Assembly: GCF_024139115.2 (NCBI RefSeq)
Contig: NW_026943253.1
Span: 34,112 to 98,111, forward strand
Source: Armigeres subalbatus
Lineage: Eukaryota; Arthropoda; Insecta; Diptera; Culicidae
DNA: 64,000 bases
Direction: 5' to 3'
This document shows, piece by piece, positions 11,362-22,418 of this stretch. The first letter of the stretch is position 1; each line of letters begins with the position of its first letter. The position numbers and the translations under genes were made by a program. The notes below the pieces were generated by a model that was given only the letters and a program-made list of their open reading frames with translations, ran no database searches and was not told the DNA's origin.

Positions 11362-11660
11362 CTTCCATTTTAATTCCACCAGTTAATTGTTATCTTTTGC
11401 AGATACGTACTTCCATGTAATTCAATTCAGTTACTATTATTCTTTAAAAGATACGTATTTCTTGACGTAATAGTAATAGTGTTATGACAGTCAATTCGAG
11501 CGCATGAGATTCGGGACGTAATAGTAATAGTGTAAGTTGCGATTGTTTTCTTCAATTCGAGTCATACGAGATTGAAGACGACCATCACAGTTGTGGTCGA
11601 AATACATCAGGGTATCTGCAAAAGATAACGAAAATTAACTGGTGGAATCATAGTAATGGA
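11362..11660. repeat. Inverted-repeat element with a duplicated internal motif
   Basis: The arms 11371-11413 and 11612-11652 are inverted copies sharing ATTCCACCAGTTAATT and GTTATCTTTTGCAGATAC, with a 3-4 base difference between them. Inside, GACGTAATAGTAATAGTGT occurs twice about 51 bp apart (near 11464 and 11516), each followed by a CAATTCGAG...GAGATT segment. The element is probably a MITE or a structured 3' region of a LINE. No coding potential. Confidence 0.55.
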
Positions 11661-11904
11661 GAGTACTTTTAATTCTGTCTTAGACGGTTCAATGGTCTAA
11701 ATTGGATGGTCTAAGCTACGCCTTCTCGGATAAAATGGGGAATAAATGGTGCATCCCCATTCTATGAACAGCATCTCTTCCTGGATGTCATTGAAAATGG
11801 TAACTGGAGATGATCTGGCTGACTTCTTTGTGTCTCCACGTCGTCGAGGCTGCGGATAAACTAGCAGTAAAAAGGTTGACTCTGGATTCTAGCAGCCTGG
11901 TGCG

Positions 11905-12320
11905 TTCTGCGCCGAGGATAATAAACATACCAATAACACGAAAGAGACGTTTTGCTAAACGCAAAGACAGTGATCTGGATATCTCCAAAATCTTTAACAG
12001 AACTTGAACCCAGACCTGTGACCTGTCGTGGGTGGTACGTGATTATCAAACGACTAATACAAGGTCAGTTCTTTTTTTCAGATTAAGGCCGGAGGCCTGC
12101 AGGTACACAGGGTTCTGCAGCCATCGGCGTTCTGCTTGAGGATAATAGAAACATACCGCTAACACGAAAGAGACGTTTCATAAACGCAAAGACAGTGATC
12201 TGGATATCTCCAAAATCTTCAACAGAACTTGAACCCAGACCTGTGGTCGTAAGGGGTCGCGATTAGTCAACGACTAATGTTGCCCTTTTTTTTTCAGATT
12301 AAGGCCGGAGTGGCCTGTGC
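11905..12320. repeat. Two-copy tandem duplication, unit about 222 bp
   Basis: The first unit starts at about 11905 and the second at about 12129. Both contain ACACGAAAGAGACGTTT, GACAGTGATCTGGATATCTC, AACTTGAACCCAGACCTGTG and a TTTTTTTCAGATTAAGGCC end. The second unit runs directly into the family B RTE 3' end, where AGGCC-GGAGT-GGCCT can form a hairpin (12299-12313). The first copy contains a basic frame ending RKRRFAKRKDSDLDISKIF and a stop (11810-12007); I do not claim it as a gene. Confidence 0.65.
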
Positions 12321-14010
12321 AGTACAAAAAGTCTTCTCCATTCAGCTCGGTCCATGGGGAGCATGTCGCCAATCACGCATTCTGCGGAGGGTCCGCAAAT
12401 CGCCTCTTACCCGATCGATCCACCATGCCTGGCTGCGCACCTCGCCTTATTGTTCCCACCGGATCATTGTCGAGAACCATTTGCACCGGATAACTGTCCG
12501 ACATCTCTGGTTACGTGCCAGGCCCAGCGCAGTCTTCCGATTTTCGCGGTGAACGATGGATGGTTCTCCCAACAGCTGATGCAAATTCAGGTTCATTCGC
12601 TTCCTCCACGTACCGTCTCGCCATCTGCACTCCACCACAGATGGTAGCGCAAATAATTTCATTTCAAAACTCCCAGTGCGTTGGTCCTCTGCACGAGCAT
12701 CGTCCAGGTCAGTCTTCGTGTCCGCAGAGAACTACCGGTCTTATAAGCTGCTTGCCGGTAGGATAGTCAGTTTGGTACGGCGGCGAACCTTATTCGATCG
12801 GAGCGTCTTTGCGGACGTCCAAAGTACGTGATTTCCAGCCACCTGCGTGCCACCGAATTTCTCTTGTTGGAATCGTTATCGGCGGTCACCAGTGAGCCCA
12901 AGTACGAATTCTTCCAACCACCTTCGATTTTCGTCACCACCACGGATAGAAACTCGGTGGGTGGCTTACATTGACCTCTTTGAGCCTCTTCCTATCATGT
13001 ACACTTCGTCTTCGGACGTGTTGATGACTAGTCCAATCCGGTTTAGTTTCGATTTTCAGTCTGATGGTGGCTTCTCCATCCTCTCAAAATTACGCCGCCA
13101 TGATATCACCGTCAATGGCGAAACCAAATAACCGGACGGACTTTAAAAAATACAAATTGCCTCGTGTCAACCTCGTCCTTCGTATTACGCCATTCCTCCA
13201 AAGCGATACGTTGAATAGCAGACACGAAAGACCATCATCCTTACTGTAACCCTCTCACGCCTGCCGTAACTCCTGCCGTAAACTCCTGAACTACGCACAT
13301 CACCAATTCATCGTACGCCTTTGATCACATCACCCGGATCCATCGCGTCGCCTTGATCAACCGTAACAGCTTATCCGGAAATCCGTTTCGTGCATTAGCC
13401 GGCCATAGCTGGTCCCGATCGATCAATTGTAAGTTAAACAGATGATGGTGGGTACGTCAGGTCGCTATGGCATTTCTGGGCAATAACTATGGACGTATGG
13501 TGGCGTAAATACCTGGTCTATGCGGTAATCGCTCCTCGAGCGCTATATTGAACAGTTGATCTTCGAGAGTGCATCAATTCCCTGCATTAATCCATCCATA
13601 AGGTAACAATGACGTCGATATTTCATCCGGAAACCCTTCGACACTTTGATTTCGATCCGTCAAACGTTATACGAATCAACCGTATCAGTTTCGCCGGAAA
13701 AAACACGTTCAAGCATAATTTGCCATAATTCATTCTGTTTCACTGAATCGTACGCCGCCTTGAAATAAATAAACAGATGTTGTATTTGCAAGTTGAACTC
13801 CCGGAATTTATCAAGGATTTGTATCAGGGTAAACATTTGATCCGTCGTTGATCGGCTCTCACGAAAACCTGCTTGGTATTCGCCGACGAAGGACTCTTCA
13901 AGCGGTCTCAATCTGTTGACGAGAATACGGGACACAATTTTGTACGCCGAATTAAGGAGAGTTATTCCTCGGTAATTGGCGTACTCCAGTATGTGCCCTT
14001 TTTTAACCTT
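12293..14010 (-). mobile_element. Family B RTE-like LINE, RT and C-terminal half (broken)
   Basis: Minus-strand frames give RT fingers/palm sequence at 13660-13935 (LEESFVGEYQAGFRESRSTT, then DQMFTLIQILDKF) and C-terminal sequence down to about 12320, where GHV- and RRRG-type motifs and the DRAEWRRL end are read with frameshifts. The endonuclease is missing, so the copy is 5' truncated near 14010. The TA at 12825-12826 is an uninterrupted version of the site where a 3.4 kb element sits in the sister copy at 24748. Confidence 0.75.
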
Positions 14011-14243
14011 TCCGTCCCCAACGTCTGTTTTTAAGGGCTTTCAAAAATCTAAACTGCTGTAAAATCTGGTCACATATGAGTTGCAGCAACCTATGTGAAG
14101 CATGTGTGCTGCTAGGGAAGTTGCATTCCATCCGGATGGATCCCAATATTTGATTTATACTAGTTTCGAGGCTATCCACAGTACGGTTCCAGAATTATTC
14201 CAGATTCCGTTGGGGTCAGTTGTCCCCAGAATAAGTGGCCATT
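14011..14243. other. No gene seen; unrecognised repeat-like sequence
   Basis: The stretch is noncoding on both strands. It joins the truncated 5' end of the family B LINE to the duplicated block that follows. I see no terminal repeats. Confidence 0.4.
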
Positions 14244-14456
14244 TACAATTTTAAGTCAAAACAGGTCGTGCGACACCTCAAACTGCATGATTTTCAAAGC
14301 AATGATGCGAATGACATTTTATTTTGGGGTTCCGCTCCACTCTGACTCAATCTGGCCACATCGGTCACAATCCGGGGACCAACGGAATGGCCATTTTCTA
14401 AATTGATTAAAAATAGGTCGTGCGACACTCAAACTTCATGATTTTACAAAGCAACA
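14244..14456. repeat. Two copies of a ~147-bp tandem repeat (partial)
   Basis: The segment AGGTCGTGCGACACCTCAAA at about 14264 and AGGTCGTGCGACACTCAAAC at about 14413 are each followed by CATGATTTT and CAAAGCAA. The spacing is about 147-149 bp. This looks like the remains of a longer minisatellite array. Confidence 0.65.
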
Positions 14457-14519
14457 TGAATGGGGGTTTTATACAAGGGCGCAGCTAGCCAGAGGGGCAG
14501 GTTAAGTAAAACAACTCGA

Positions 14520-16790
14520 AAAGTTTCTGGCTCAAGAATTCTCCTTGAATCCTTCTAGAAGCCCCCCTGGGAACTTCTAATTTCCCCCGGAAAATTATCC
14601 ATGAAATTCCCTTTGGAAAAATCGTTCGGTAAAAATCCTTCTCTCATGTAATTGTAATTTCTCCTTATCTAGAAACCCCTCACTAAATTTGTTTTTTAGG
14701 GAAATTCAAGGAGGAAATTCCTTGAAGATTTTTTTTTCTCTCCAATTTTTTCCTTCTATACATTTTTATGGCTATTCTTCCAAAAAACCCGCACTTTCCT
14801 TCAGGAATACATTCGAGAGTTCCTTTCAAGAATACAAAACGGAATTTCCTTCCAAATTCCGCCAGAAGTTTCTTCAGAAATTTATGACGGAAAACTTCCT
14901 CCGATTTTTGCTTCACCTAATTTCACTTAGTAAATCCATAAGAAATTCTTTTTTCGGAAATTCTTCAGGGAACTTCTCCGGCCATTCCTCCAGGAAACCT
15001 CTTCCTTTATTCTTCCAGGATAACTTTCAGCTATTACTTCAGAATATCCTTCAAGAATTCATCTAAGAATTTCTTTCAGAAATTTTATCCAGGAATTCGT
15101 CCATATAATTCTTTCTAGGTGTTTTCCCGGGAATTGCCTTCAGGTACTTCTCCAGGAATAAATTCCTCAGGAATTTCTCCCGAAATTTTTACGCGATGGA
15201 TTGTCCTGGAATGCTTTCCGGACTCTTCACTAGGAAATTCACTCCAGAATATCATTCGGATATTAATTTGAGAGTTCCCTCCAATATATCTTTCCTAAGA
15301 GTTCTTCCAAGTATTTCTTCAGAACTATCTCTCCGGAAATTCACTCGGCAATTTCCTTCAGCATTTGATCTGGGAATTTCTGCAATAATTTTCTCTCCAG
15401 GTATATTTCCGGAATTCCTTCAGATATTTATCCAGAAATTCCTTCGATGAACTTCTCCAAGAATTAGTTCAGGGACTTCAGAGAATTTTTTCCGAAGTGC
15501 TTGCAAGAGTTTTTCCTAATTGTCTTCCTCTGGGAATCCCTTCAAGAACTTCATACGTTAGGGAAATCCAGGAGGATATATATGGGGCAGGAATTAATGG
15601 AATAGGATTTCGGAATTCTCTAGAAATTCAACCCGGTATTCCAACGACTGTTCCTCTGAAAATTTCTCCTGAGTTCCAGCAGTACGGTTCAGAATCTCAT
15701 TCAGGCCTTTTTCAGACTTATCTGGCCCATAAAACTCTCCAGAAGCTTTTCGGAGAATTTCTCTGGGAGTTGTTCTGGGAGATCTTGAGAACTTTCTCCT
15801 CAGGAGTTCCTCCTGGAATTCTTACGAAGTCCATTTGGGAGTTTATCCAAGAGTTCTTACGAGTTACTCCTAGAAATTCTTCCCAGTTCTTTAAGCAGCC
15901 CTCCAGAAGTTCCACTGAAGGTTCTCTTCGAAAAATCCTCTGATAATTTCTCCGGAAATTCCACCAGATTACATTCGGAAATTACTTCAAGGAGTTCCTT
16001 CTTCAGAGGAACACTCTGGGGAATCCATGCAGTGAAAACTTCCGGAGGAATGCCTATAGAAACTGCCGGTGGATCTCCCGGAGGAATTCTCGTAGTAACT
16101 GCCAAAAGAGCTCCGGAGAATGAGTGAACCTCCAGCAGGAACTCCCTTGTAGAGAATTCCAGAAAACTATTGAAGAACTTTGGGAGAAATTTCCAGCTAA
16201 ATTTCTGAATAAGTACTCAAATGATTTCCTGAAAAGCCTGCTGAGCCTTAATTACCTCGGAAGAGCTTACCAGAATTCCCGGACATTATTAAACAACTCC
16301 CGGAGGAATTTCTGAAAACCTCTTTGGGAGAATTTTTAACAAACCTCGAAGAAACCGTCACACAATAGTAAAACTAGAATGTTCAAATTTTTTTGGATAA
16401 TTCATCTTAAACACAAATCTTCGTCTAGCTGAAACCTTTCTTGGGGTATGTAGCTGAGCTGATCATCATCATCAGAGGACCTCCTGGAGATTACCTTTCT
16501 GGAGCTCCCAGAGAAATTCTCAGGGCTTCTAGAGACCCTCAACGAAATCTCCTGAATAAGTTTCAAATGAATTCCACAAAGAAAGCTTTGAATGAATTCT
16601 CCGGAGGAAATTCTGCAGATATTCCCGAAGAGGAACCCCTTTAGGATCTTTGCCGCCGAGTTAGAACTACCGAATAATTCTAGGAAAAAATCCTGCAGGA
16701 ACTCTTTTGAGGAACTGCCGGTGGAAATTCCTGGAGGAACTCCAGTGAGGAATTTTCGAAAAACTCCTCAAAGGATGTCCCAGTAGAAAT
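14520..16790. repeat. Degenerate GGAATTCC/CTCCAGG minisatellite, 2.3 kb
   Basis: The whole stretch is built from a short degenerate unit of about 12-15 bases with TTCCTCCAGGAATTC-like consensus. From 14520 to about 15960 the plus strand reads CTTCAGGAA / CTCCAGGAA. From about 16040 to 16790 it reads GGAGGAATT / CCTGGAGGAA, the reverse orientation. Frames of 60-150 codons here (for example 14689-15066 and 15497-15943) are by-products of the repeat and are not genes. Confidence 0.85.
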
Positions 16791-16831
16791 CTTGGAAGTT
16801 CCACGGCAACGTGATGCAATATAGGCTATTA

Positions 16832-17401
16832 GGGGAAGGGGGGGCAATATGCCCAGCTACAGCTAAGCAAACACGTTGTCATATTGTCTTATTTGTAACG
16901 CGCTATATTATGGGTAGTATTTTCATATTATGCAACAAAGTTACACAAGATAAAGCTGAAGTTGATGCCATTCAAAAAATTAACAAAAATCTCAATCATA
17001 TTGATAATATTCACATTTCAAAAAAAGTGGTGATATTCTGGTGCCGAAAACTCATGAGGTAAAACGCCTTCAGCTGACAGCTTTCCTAGGGGAACAAAGC
17101 ACCACGCCAGTCGGCAAATCAGCATTCTGGTATGAATAGTGCATGGAGACGCAAGTACATTGTAGGTTAGTGCCACTAGGCGTTTTTGCCTCGCCAAAAT
17201 GTTAGATGTTTCTTCAAAATGTGGAAATTTCGGTTTTCCGACCTTCCCATATATACCTATTTTGAAACTTTTTTCGCCTAACTCTACATAAGGTTTATAG
17301 ATCTTAGTTTTGTTACGTCCATCCATTCAGTTTACCACGGTGAATATGGAGGAAACCACAAAAGGCGTTTTGCCTGGGGGGCGTTTTGGGGCCTCTTCCC
17401 C
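16832..17401. mobile_element. 570-bp TA-flanked MITE with GGGGAAG ends
   Basis: The element begins GGGGAAG at 16832 and ends CTTCCCC at 17395-17401, flanked by TA at 16830-16831 and 17402-17403. Inside the ends, G-rich and C-rich runs (GGGGGGGCAATATGCCC, and GGGGGGCGTTTTGGGGCC near the right end) give an imperfect longer inverted repeat. The interior is noncoding; the 102-codon minus frame at 17018-17326 has no recognisable content. The TA duplication suggests mobilisation by a Tc1/mariner-like transposase. Confidence 0.65.
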
Positions 17402-17403
17402 TA

Positions 17404-18227
17404 TTCATAATAATTTTGATTTGGTTGAGAAGATATATTCACTCATCCAAATTCCTTCCAAATACTTAAAAACTATATTTTTCCCCTTTTGAAATCAAGA
17501 GAATTATAAATAACATGATTGCGTCAACGTATTAGACAGTTTTCCCCTTAACGATGAAGGATTATTTTCATTTTAAAAAAGCCTCCTGGTCTTTTGACAG
17601 CACATTGCAACTAGAAGTTCTTGGGCCGAGGTGATTTTTTGTTCGGTTTGAGGATTCACTTTTAAATGTATTCAAATATGTTTTTATAAGATCTAGGGAT
17701 ACGAACAAATTGGAACGATTGAAGTGCGTGAGTTTAGCTTTATTGTGTGGTGATTAACAGCTTCGGTGACGATTTTCAGGTAGGTGTAAACCAATTGTTT
17801 AAACCAAACATTACTATTCAACACTTTCAATTATTCAAACCCAAGAATGGAATTCGATTGATTAGCAGAATAGTAAAGAATTCATTGGAATGTCAATGTC
17901 ATTTTTATTTTCATTTAGATTCGATTCAGCTCCTATGAAATTATAAGTCTTTATCAGGGTTTCCTCTCTGTTTTGTGCTTGTCCAACCCCGGCACTTCCG
18001 ATTGTGTCATACTTCTTGCTTTTCAATTTCCGCTAACACGTCAAGATAAGACCTGTACCTCATATTATTTTTTCTCGGTGACCACAATATCGCTGCAGTC
18101 GTTATCCGATAAAATTTCAGTAAGAATTCCAATTACTGAGTAGGTCGTAAATATTCCCACTTCTAAAGCAGAAATCGTTACATGCGGTCACACGTGTTCT
18201 ACCCGAGCCATGAAGATGAGCAATAAA
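17404..18227. other. No gene seen
   Basis: The sequence is AT-rich without long frames, terminal repeats or obvious tandem structure. It could be ordinary intergenic DNA. Confidence 0.45.
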
Positions 18228-18279
18228 TGGGTCAACCGGAGTCGAACCTGCCGAGTACGCAACACACGCCTCTCACCCA
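18228..18279 (-). other. Degenerate tRNA-like sequence with B box (52 nt)
   Basis: On the minus strand, a perfect RNA polymerase III B box GGTTCGACTCC lies at 18238-18248. TGGGTGA at the 5' end pairs with TGACCCA at the 3' end in 6 of 7 positions, like an acceptor stem. The total is only 52 nt, against about 72 for a tRNA, so the D and anticodon arms are not complete. It is either a tRNA pseudogene or the head of a tRNA-derived SINE. Confidence 0.4.
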
Positions 18280-19429
18280 TCTGATAATTATAGAAAATTG
18301 TTCAATTTAATCCCGGAGCTCTGTAGTTCACATTATAATTAAAAATACTAATGAATGCTTGACTCAAATTACGCCCATTTCAAGTTGTTTCCGGGCGGGT
18401 TCTTTCCAGCTTGCACGATCAAGAAACAACACTCGAGTAAACATACCGCACTGACCCACCTTCCTTTCTGTGCTATCGTCCTTATCGGTTGTGCGCGGGA
18501 AAGGGGAAAAAATTACGAAGATTTAATTAAATTCGAGCCACGCAGCACCATCCGCAGCTTCCGCACGCAGCACCTGCTCGAGTCATCATTTGGTTTGAGA
18601 GCAAACAGCATTTATGGGTACTGATCCTTCGTTGACGTTGATTCCGGAGCGCGCCGAAAGGGTTCCAATTTCAATGCTGCAGTGCGGCGGAGGTAGGATG
18701 GTGCGAACGGAATTTCCAGTCACGTCTCTGCGCCTAGTGGAAGAGCAGTACCCACCAATTTGTAGCGTAATAGCAGTTGATATAGGCAATGAGTAATAAT
18801 TTCCAGTGAAATGGGTTCCCCAGGTTTGCTCTGCCATCAACTTATATCTTCGGAACTGCTTCCGGTCTTTTAGCGAATATTTTGCTTAGTTTCAGCATCG
18901 GTTCACAGATTATGGAAATGATGCTTAAGGAGAGAAAAAAGATGTGGGAAAAAACCCATTACGGAATTGGCGGTTATGGGTTTCAGCGATCGTATTTCAT
19001 TGAATTTATTACATTTTAGACTTTTTTTTCCGAATGAGCGTAAATGATATTGAAATTTAAACCGAGTATTACACTCTTCATTCAAATTATCTCAATCAAC
19101 TGATGTATTCGACATTGGAAACTGGAAAGCCGAATTTTAATAGGCAGTAATTGTAATTTGAAATTATGAACCGTGGCAAAGCTTAGGAAAGAGAAACAAC
19201 TTGACGAAAGTGCATTAAATAGTCAAGATTCATTTGAAATTCTTTTTTCCCTTATTATTTTATGAAAATTCTTGTAAAGCTACATATAGAGATTGGGGAA
19301 CATCTACTTATGTATTACAGTTTATTTGACTTAGTCAAGACATTCTTCTGACCAAGCAAACATGTTTGCACTTTATGTTCAGGAAATAACTTGAGTAAAG
19401 AGCACATGTGCTACATCACAAGAAGCGGA
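18280..19429. other. Lower-copy-looking intergenic region, no clear gene
   Basis: A GC-richer island at about 18530-18760 holds opposite-strand frames of 60 and 84 codons (18614-18796 plus, 18586-18840 minus), neither with a recognisable domain. From 18850 to 19429 the sequence is AT-rich and noncoding. The last part would be upstream of the secreted-protein pseudogene. Confidence 0.4.
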
Positions 19430-19437
19430 TATAAAAT
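19430..19437 (+). promoter_or_regulatory. TATA box upstream of the secreted-protein pseudogene
   Basis: TATAAAAT lies 47 bases before the ATG at 19477. A start of transcription about 25-35 bases downstream would fall near the CACAGTAC at 19465-19472, giving a very short leader. This spacing favours the ATG at 19477 over the one at 19456. It is a prediction from sequence only. Confidence 0.4.
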
Positions 19438-19476
19438 CACATCCGTCAATTTAATATGACCACCCACAGTACAACG

Positions 19477-21172
19477 ATGAAAGTCAAAGCTCTTGTTTGT
19501 CATGCAGTCTTCATCCTTCTAGAAGCTTCTATCTTCTCCGAAGAAAACTGCAACATCCCGAATCGGAGCTTTCCAAAATCGACAACGTGCGATATCAGAC
19601 ACATGGAGATACCCATCTATTCGGAAGACCACTGCAATGAGTGATCATGAAGAATGCACCCAACCTGCTGGAACGGAGATCCGTGCGCAACTTCGCTGCA
19701 GTTGGAACCCAGCGCTACAAGCTGATGAACAGAGGGAGCTACGTCAAAGTGGGAAGAGTACAAACAAATGGCGACAGACTACGAAATCCAGCTCAAGTCG
19801 CTGAATGATGAACTACTGGAACTGCAACAGCACCACCACGGCGAAAGCGAGCGCCGCCATCGCGAAGCTTAAGGAGTGCGATATCAAAGTGCTCGACGAA
19901 GAGGTCAACATTTACGCCAACTAAGCTTAAGGGCATCAAAGAGGATTTTGAAAAAGTCAAACGGGACTTGTCGTATGGACTTATCTTAGATTCGAATCAG
20001 ATGAGTAAAGCAAAAGCCAAGGTGAAGGAAATGGCCTCAACATATTTGATAGACATCGTGCAGCAAAAGCTGAATGGAAATAATCTCCAATATAATGCCG
20101 ATATTGGATTTTTTTTGTTCGTCGATTCCGATCTGGACGATAGAGAATTGAAGCGTACAAGGTAATTCTTTCAAGTTCGCTGAAACGAACAAACGTTTGG
20201 ATGGAGAAGATTCTGTATTGTTGGAGGCATTTGTTGCTGCAAGGATGAATGCAACGTTAAAAAGAAGGATCCAATATCACAGATGAAAAGAAAATAGAAA
20301 ATGTATATGATCTACTGGCATTGGCGAAGCTGGCGGACAAATCCGCAAATGTTTTTCAAGAAAAGTGGTCAGAGGACTTGAAGAAAACGGATAGCCAAAT
20401 GTCATCACCAATCAAAGATATGCACTCGATCATCTATTTGTGGAGTCAGATGAAAGCTTTCAATGGTGCGAAGGTAGGGGACACCTATGACTTCCGGTTG
20501 CATACGACATTTGCTTTTAAAGCTCCTTGTTGTGTGTAACAATTATTTATAAGAGTTGCTGCCTACAAAGAACTGATTGACAGGAAAATTAATTATGCAT
20601 TAGGAACGATCATGTTCGACAACTTCTTACGTTGGAGGTGAGTGAAATGAAGTACGATCTTACATCTGTCCCAGAGGAAATACCCAAACTATTTGAGATT
20701 ACGCTCAATTCACTCCCTGAACAGTCTAACCCAACTGCGCTCATGTTTGATGAAACGGTCCAGAATTTTCTTAAATCAGAAAGCTTAAACAAATGCATAG
20801 TTGCGACGATGATAAATTCGAGGTTCATCAGGACAAGTTGAACGAATTCCATCGGGTGGTGATGTGCGGAGTATAATTGCATGTCATTCCGTTTGGAAGC
20901 TTCCAACGACAAGGCATCAGTCCAGAATTGTAAATCCATCAGGAATTGCACTTGCAAACGTGAACCAAGCGATAGTGGATAACATTTTGGCAAGCAGCTA
21001 TGTTGGAACTCCACCGACTTTGAACAACCCTGATAGGAAACCTTCCAGTAGCGACGAGTGGATATTGGAGGCAGAAACCATCGCAAGAATGATTAACGAT
21101 CAAAAATTGGTCCGGAGCTCAGTAACTACAAAACGTGAAAGAAAATGGAGGTGGATCATTTACTGCTTGTGA
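19477..21172 (+). pseudogene. Secreted coiled-coil-like protein, multiply frameshifted
   Basis: The ATG at 19477 opens a typical signal peptide (MKVKALVCHAVFILLEASIF, cleavage expected after the S that follows) and a mature start with spaced cysteines. The protein can be followed through at least six frames: charged, heptad-like sequence at about 19745-19820 (WEEYKQMATDYEIQLKSLND), 19930-20165 (LKGIKEDFEKVKRDLSYGLI), 20321-20539, 20632-20841 and 20864-21172. The combined span of about 1.7 kb would give some 560 residues. Aedes salivary glands make large secreted coiled-coil proteins of this size (the 62/34 kDa families), and this is my best guess, unverified. Stops near 19641, 19920, 20163 and 20540 break it. 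If the many indels are assembly errors, the gene could be intact in the animal. It has no neighbouring gene on its strand. Confidence 0.5.
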
Positions 21173-21473
21173 TGGATATTAATTTTTTTGCCGCATGTCG
21201 TAGTGGAAGGAGTATGGCGTTCCTGGATTGAAACGATTCCACAGCCATGTCGATACCATTGGATGGAATCTAAAATGCGCTTCCTAGGAACGGATCAAGT
21301 AACAGATGGTGAATAACTTATAAAGATTCGTATGAGCCAAAACTATCTTTTTAGCGAAAATTTTCAACATTAAAGCAATATAGTTTAGTTTAGTATATTT
21401 ATTTCGTCAACCAACGTAGACTAGTACATATACAATAGCCATGTTATGTTTTCTAATTGCTAGAAATACGTTA
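21173..21473. other. No gene seen
   Basis: AT-rich sequence downstream of the pseudogene, with no convincing coding frame. It may include the 3' untranslated region of that gene. Confidence 0.4.
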
Positions 21474-22205
21474 TTATAATGTAGAAAAATAAAAAATAGA
21501 TTGGTTAAGTAGTGTATAATTTTGCAATGAAATGTTAAAATGTGTAGGTTTCAGATTATGAGAAAATATTTGTTTTAGATTCTGCCGAGACAAAGTTAAG
21601 TCTACAATTCCGAAGTGTTGATTACAGATGGCCATCATCTGATTGAGCAGTCCAAATTTGGCATTGTTTGTGCGACAGTGATTTGTTGAGAAAATTGGTC
21701 GATGGCGCAGTTGTCGAGATGGTATGTAGCAATTTAATTTCGTTAAAATATTTGTTGAATGAATAGGCTGCGAAATTATTTCGTTAGCAAAAGATACCAT
21801 TGCCATTTAACGACGTTCTTTCAAAGTTTGAATTTTTATAATCTTTAGCGTGCCCCCATATGATGGGAGTGGGTATGTTGTCCAACCTAATTTACGAATA
21901 TGCTTAAATACATATGAATTGTTTTGTGTACTGATTCAATAATATTTCTTGCTTGTTATTTATTGAAATTGAGAGACCATATATGCATGTAACAGCAAAT
22001 TCCCGTATCGATTTTACATAAGCAATACAATGTTTTAATTGTGTATGGGTAATGAAAGTTCTAGCATAAACGTTTTATAACCCATCATATTATTTGCTTA
22101 ATGAATAATGGTGTAGTAGTGGTCAATGAACATTAGTTGAGAGTCTAAGATAATTCCTGAATTCCTAGCTCTATCGCATTTTCTTACAACCTGGTTTCCT
22201 AATGC
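21474..22205 (-). mobile_element. C-terminal fragment of a Jockey/CR1-type LINE ORF2
   Basis: The 110-codon frame at 21474-21806 contains YIPSRQLRHRPIFSTNHCRT followed by NNAKFGLLNQMMAICNQHF, the usual R-R/T-x-Y-x-x-x-S end pattern of these LINE proteins. Upstream on the same strand, in other frames, come a D-S-Q-L motif near 22150 (the GIILDS motif), LGWTTYPLPSYGG near 21860-21900, and a LKERR-like stretch. It would be the connection/tail part of a reverse transcriptase. It ends where the SINE begins at 22210. Confidence 0.6.
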
Positions 22206-22209
22206 AATT

Positions 22210-22418
22210 GATACAATTTTCGGATTGGAAATTGTCTCAACTTCCCTGGGCATAAGAGTATTATCGTGTTAGCCTCATATTATACTGAATGCAAAATGGT
22301 AACTTGGCTCAGAAACCTCGCAGTTAATAACTGTGGAAGTGCTTGATGAACACTAAGCTGCGAGGCGGTTCTGTCCCAGTGTGGGGATGTAATGCCAATG
22401 AGAAGAAGAAGAAGATAC
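22210..22418 (+). mobile_element. 5'-truncated tRNA-derived SINE
   Basis: Positions about 22214-22413 match the body of the complete SINE at 38981-39274 (shared segments include TTTTCGGATTGGAAATTGTC and GTTAATAACTGTGGA), ending in GAAGAAGAAGAAG. The tRNA head with its promoter boxes is missing. GATAC at 22210-22214 and 22414-22418 may be a short target-site duplication. SINEs move with LINE proteins; this copy lies between two minus-strand LINE fragments. Confidence 0.8.

Noticed and set aside
14683..16786. Frames of 60-148 codons rich in Phe, Arg, Asn and Ser
   Set aside because: They are translations of the GGAATTCC-type minisatellite, open on both strands, without domain or start context.
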